Positions 6,394 through 7,277 of a DNA stretch of 7,277 bases are shown piece after piece; the stretch's first letter is position 1; each line of letters starts with the position of its first letter. This DNA comes from Prolixibacteraceae bacterium (GTDB lineage Bacteria; Bacteroidota; Bacteroidia; Bacteroidales; Prolixibacteraceae): NCBI GenBank assembly GCA_016931875.1, contig JAFGDX010000296.1:1-7277 (forward strand), in the 5' to 3' direction. The notes beneath the pieces are model-generated. The model saw only the letters and a program-made list of their open reading frames with translations. It did no database searches and was not told the DNA's origin. The position numbers were made by a program, and so were the translations under genes.

Positions 6394-7277
6394 ATGTTTT
6401 TCAGAAATAAGACCATAATATCAACAGTAATCATAGTATTGTTAACGTTTACCCAAACCGGTAAAGCGAATAACTTTATTGATTATTCTTTTTTAGTGGT
6501 TGAAGCCAGTTCTGCAAACATAAACAACGACAATTTCTGGAACTTTCTGGAAAGAAACACTTACTCAGGCATTGAAGCAAAAATAACAGAAAAGAATAAT
6601 TCCATTAAACTAACAGCAAACAACCAGGATTTAAACTTCCTGCTGGAAAAAATTAATACCCTGCTGGAAAAACAAAACAATGCAATAATTCCGGTATTTC
6701 TTTATTTCGACGGTAATATTCACACGCTGGACTCGGTAATAGAAAATTCAGTAATTACTGAAAAAATTTTCTATTTACCCTTAGGCGAAACCTGGCCAAC
6801 CTTTGAATATTTGACGCAGGCCAACCGAAGAATACTCTTTTTTATTTCAGGCAATTATACCGGAGAGAGCAGAATTCTTCACAGATTGGAAAATTATACC
6901 TTAAAAATCTCGGGCGAAGATTTGCCGGGAGCAACGGCAGCAAACCATTTTGTTGCAGGAATAAATCCCGAATTATTTATGATTGACGAACTCGACAAAC
7001 TTCCGGTACGTTCTGCGCCAAATACCTTAAGCAATAATGTTGTTCCCGACTACATCAATTACCTTCTTGATGTTTGGACAGCCTATGGTAAAAGACCAAA
7101 TTTTCTGTTTATAGGTGAGAAATATTTAGATTACAATTTTACGGTGTCGCAGTTGGGGTCTTTTGCGTGGATTGGCGGAACAGTAAAATATGCAGGAAAA
7201 ACCCTTGAAAAGGTTTACTGGAAAAACCCGGAGGTAACCGTTACAAACGGGAAATTCAGTTTCCCAATTCGTGGTGG
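6394..7277 (+). CDS. Secreted PI-PLC-like barrel protein, partial (right edge)
   Basis: The ATG at 6394 opens a frame with no stop to the window's end: 294 complete codons, C-terminus missing. Residues 1-25 look like a Sec signal peptide (FFRNK, a hydrophobic core, then TGKA before NN). The rest recalls the phosphatidylinositol-specific phospholipase C-like TIM barrel: NNQDLNFLLEKINTLL (76-91) and PVFLYFDG (100-107) resemble its helix-strand pairs, LGETWPTFEYL (130-140) followed by ANRRILFFIS (143-152) resembles the 'lgE-wPTl-eli-gkRvvvf' strand, and YINYLLDVW (220-228) followed by GKRPNFLFIGE (232-242) resembles the last helix and strand. The two histidines that do catalysis in PI-PLC are not seen at the expected N-terminal places, so it may bind rather than cleave. 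From about residue 265 (VKYAGKTLEKVYWKNPE) another region may begin. It is transcribed divergently from the operon. The fold call is from motif memory only and is tentative; the coding call is firm because the frame is open, biased like its neighbours and starts with a signal peptide. Confidence 0.75.
   Translation, partial: MFFRNKTIISTVIIVLLTFTQTGKANNFIDYSFLVVEASSANINNDNFWNFLERNTYSGIEAKITEKNNSIKLTANNQDLNFLLEKINTLLEKQNNAIIPVFLYFDGNIHTLDSVIENSVITEKIFYLPLGETWPTFEYLTQANRRILFFISGNYTGESRILHRLENYTLKISGEDLPGATAANHFVAGINPELFMIDELDKLPVRSAPNTLSNNVVPDYINYLLDVWTAYGKRPNFLFIGEKYLDYNFTVSQLGSFAWIGGTVKYAGKTLEKVYWKNPEVTVTNGKFSFPIRG

Noticed and set aside
1..7277. CRISPR arrays, tRNA or rRNA genes, insertion sequences and attachment sites
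   Set aside because: No repeat-spacer pattern, tRNA-like cloverleaf, rRNA-like stretch, transposase-like frame or flanking terminal repeats were seen on reading both strands by eye.

Overview
The window looks like a chromosomal piece of a Bacteroidota genome, probably a marine or sediment-type Bacteroidales/Marinilabiliales relative; the finer placement is inference. The grounds are AT-rich DNA, non-coding gaps that are almost pure A/T, start codons without good Shine-Dalgarno sequences, a TAnnTTTG-type promoter element, and a Tat-signal Gfo/Idh/MocA oxidoreductase with a lipobox, a type common in this phylum.

Layout: positions 1-152 are a short non-coding block with two hairpin terminators facing each other. 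The one at 56-84 ends a plus-strand transcript entering from the left. The one at 97-128 ends the minus-strand operon. Positions 153-6132 hold five minus-strand genes packed with gaps of 10-18 nt or an 8-nt overlap, so they very likely form one operon. In transcription order they are: (1) a membrane-anchored tetrahaem NapC/NrfH-like cytochrome c fused to a SUMF1/FGE-fold domain (4633-6132); (2) a Tat-exported, probably lipid-anchored Gfo/Idh/MocA oxidoreductase (3274-4614); (3) a GtrB/DPM1-like GT2 polyprenyl-phosphate glycosyltransferase (2349-3263); (4) a GT39-like integral membrane glycosyltransferase with a C-terminal TPR region (410-2356); (5) an 81-residue protein with a signal peptide and a C-terminal membrane anchor (153-398). 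Positions 6133-6393 are a divergent, very AT-rich promoter region. A plus-strand gene starts at 6394 and runs off the right edge; it encodes a secreted protein resembling a PI-PLC-like barrel without the catalytic histidines.

How the genes may work together (inference): the GT2 would load a sugar onto a polyprenyl-phosphate carrier and the GT39 protein would transfer it to an acceptor on the periplasmic side. The first two genes place a quinol-oxidising multihaem cytochrome and a sugar-type oxidoreductase in the same compartment. A redox-linked extracytoplasmic glycan or glycoprotein modification pathway is a possible reading. The most unusual element is the tetrahaem-SUMF1 fusion, whose SUMF1 half lacks the FGE active-site cysteines.
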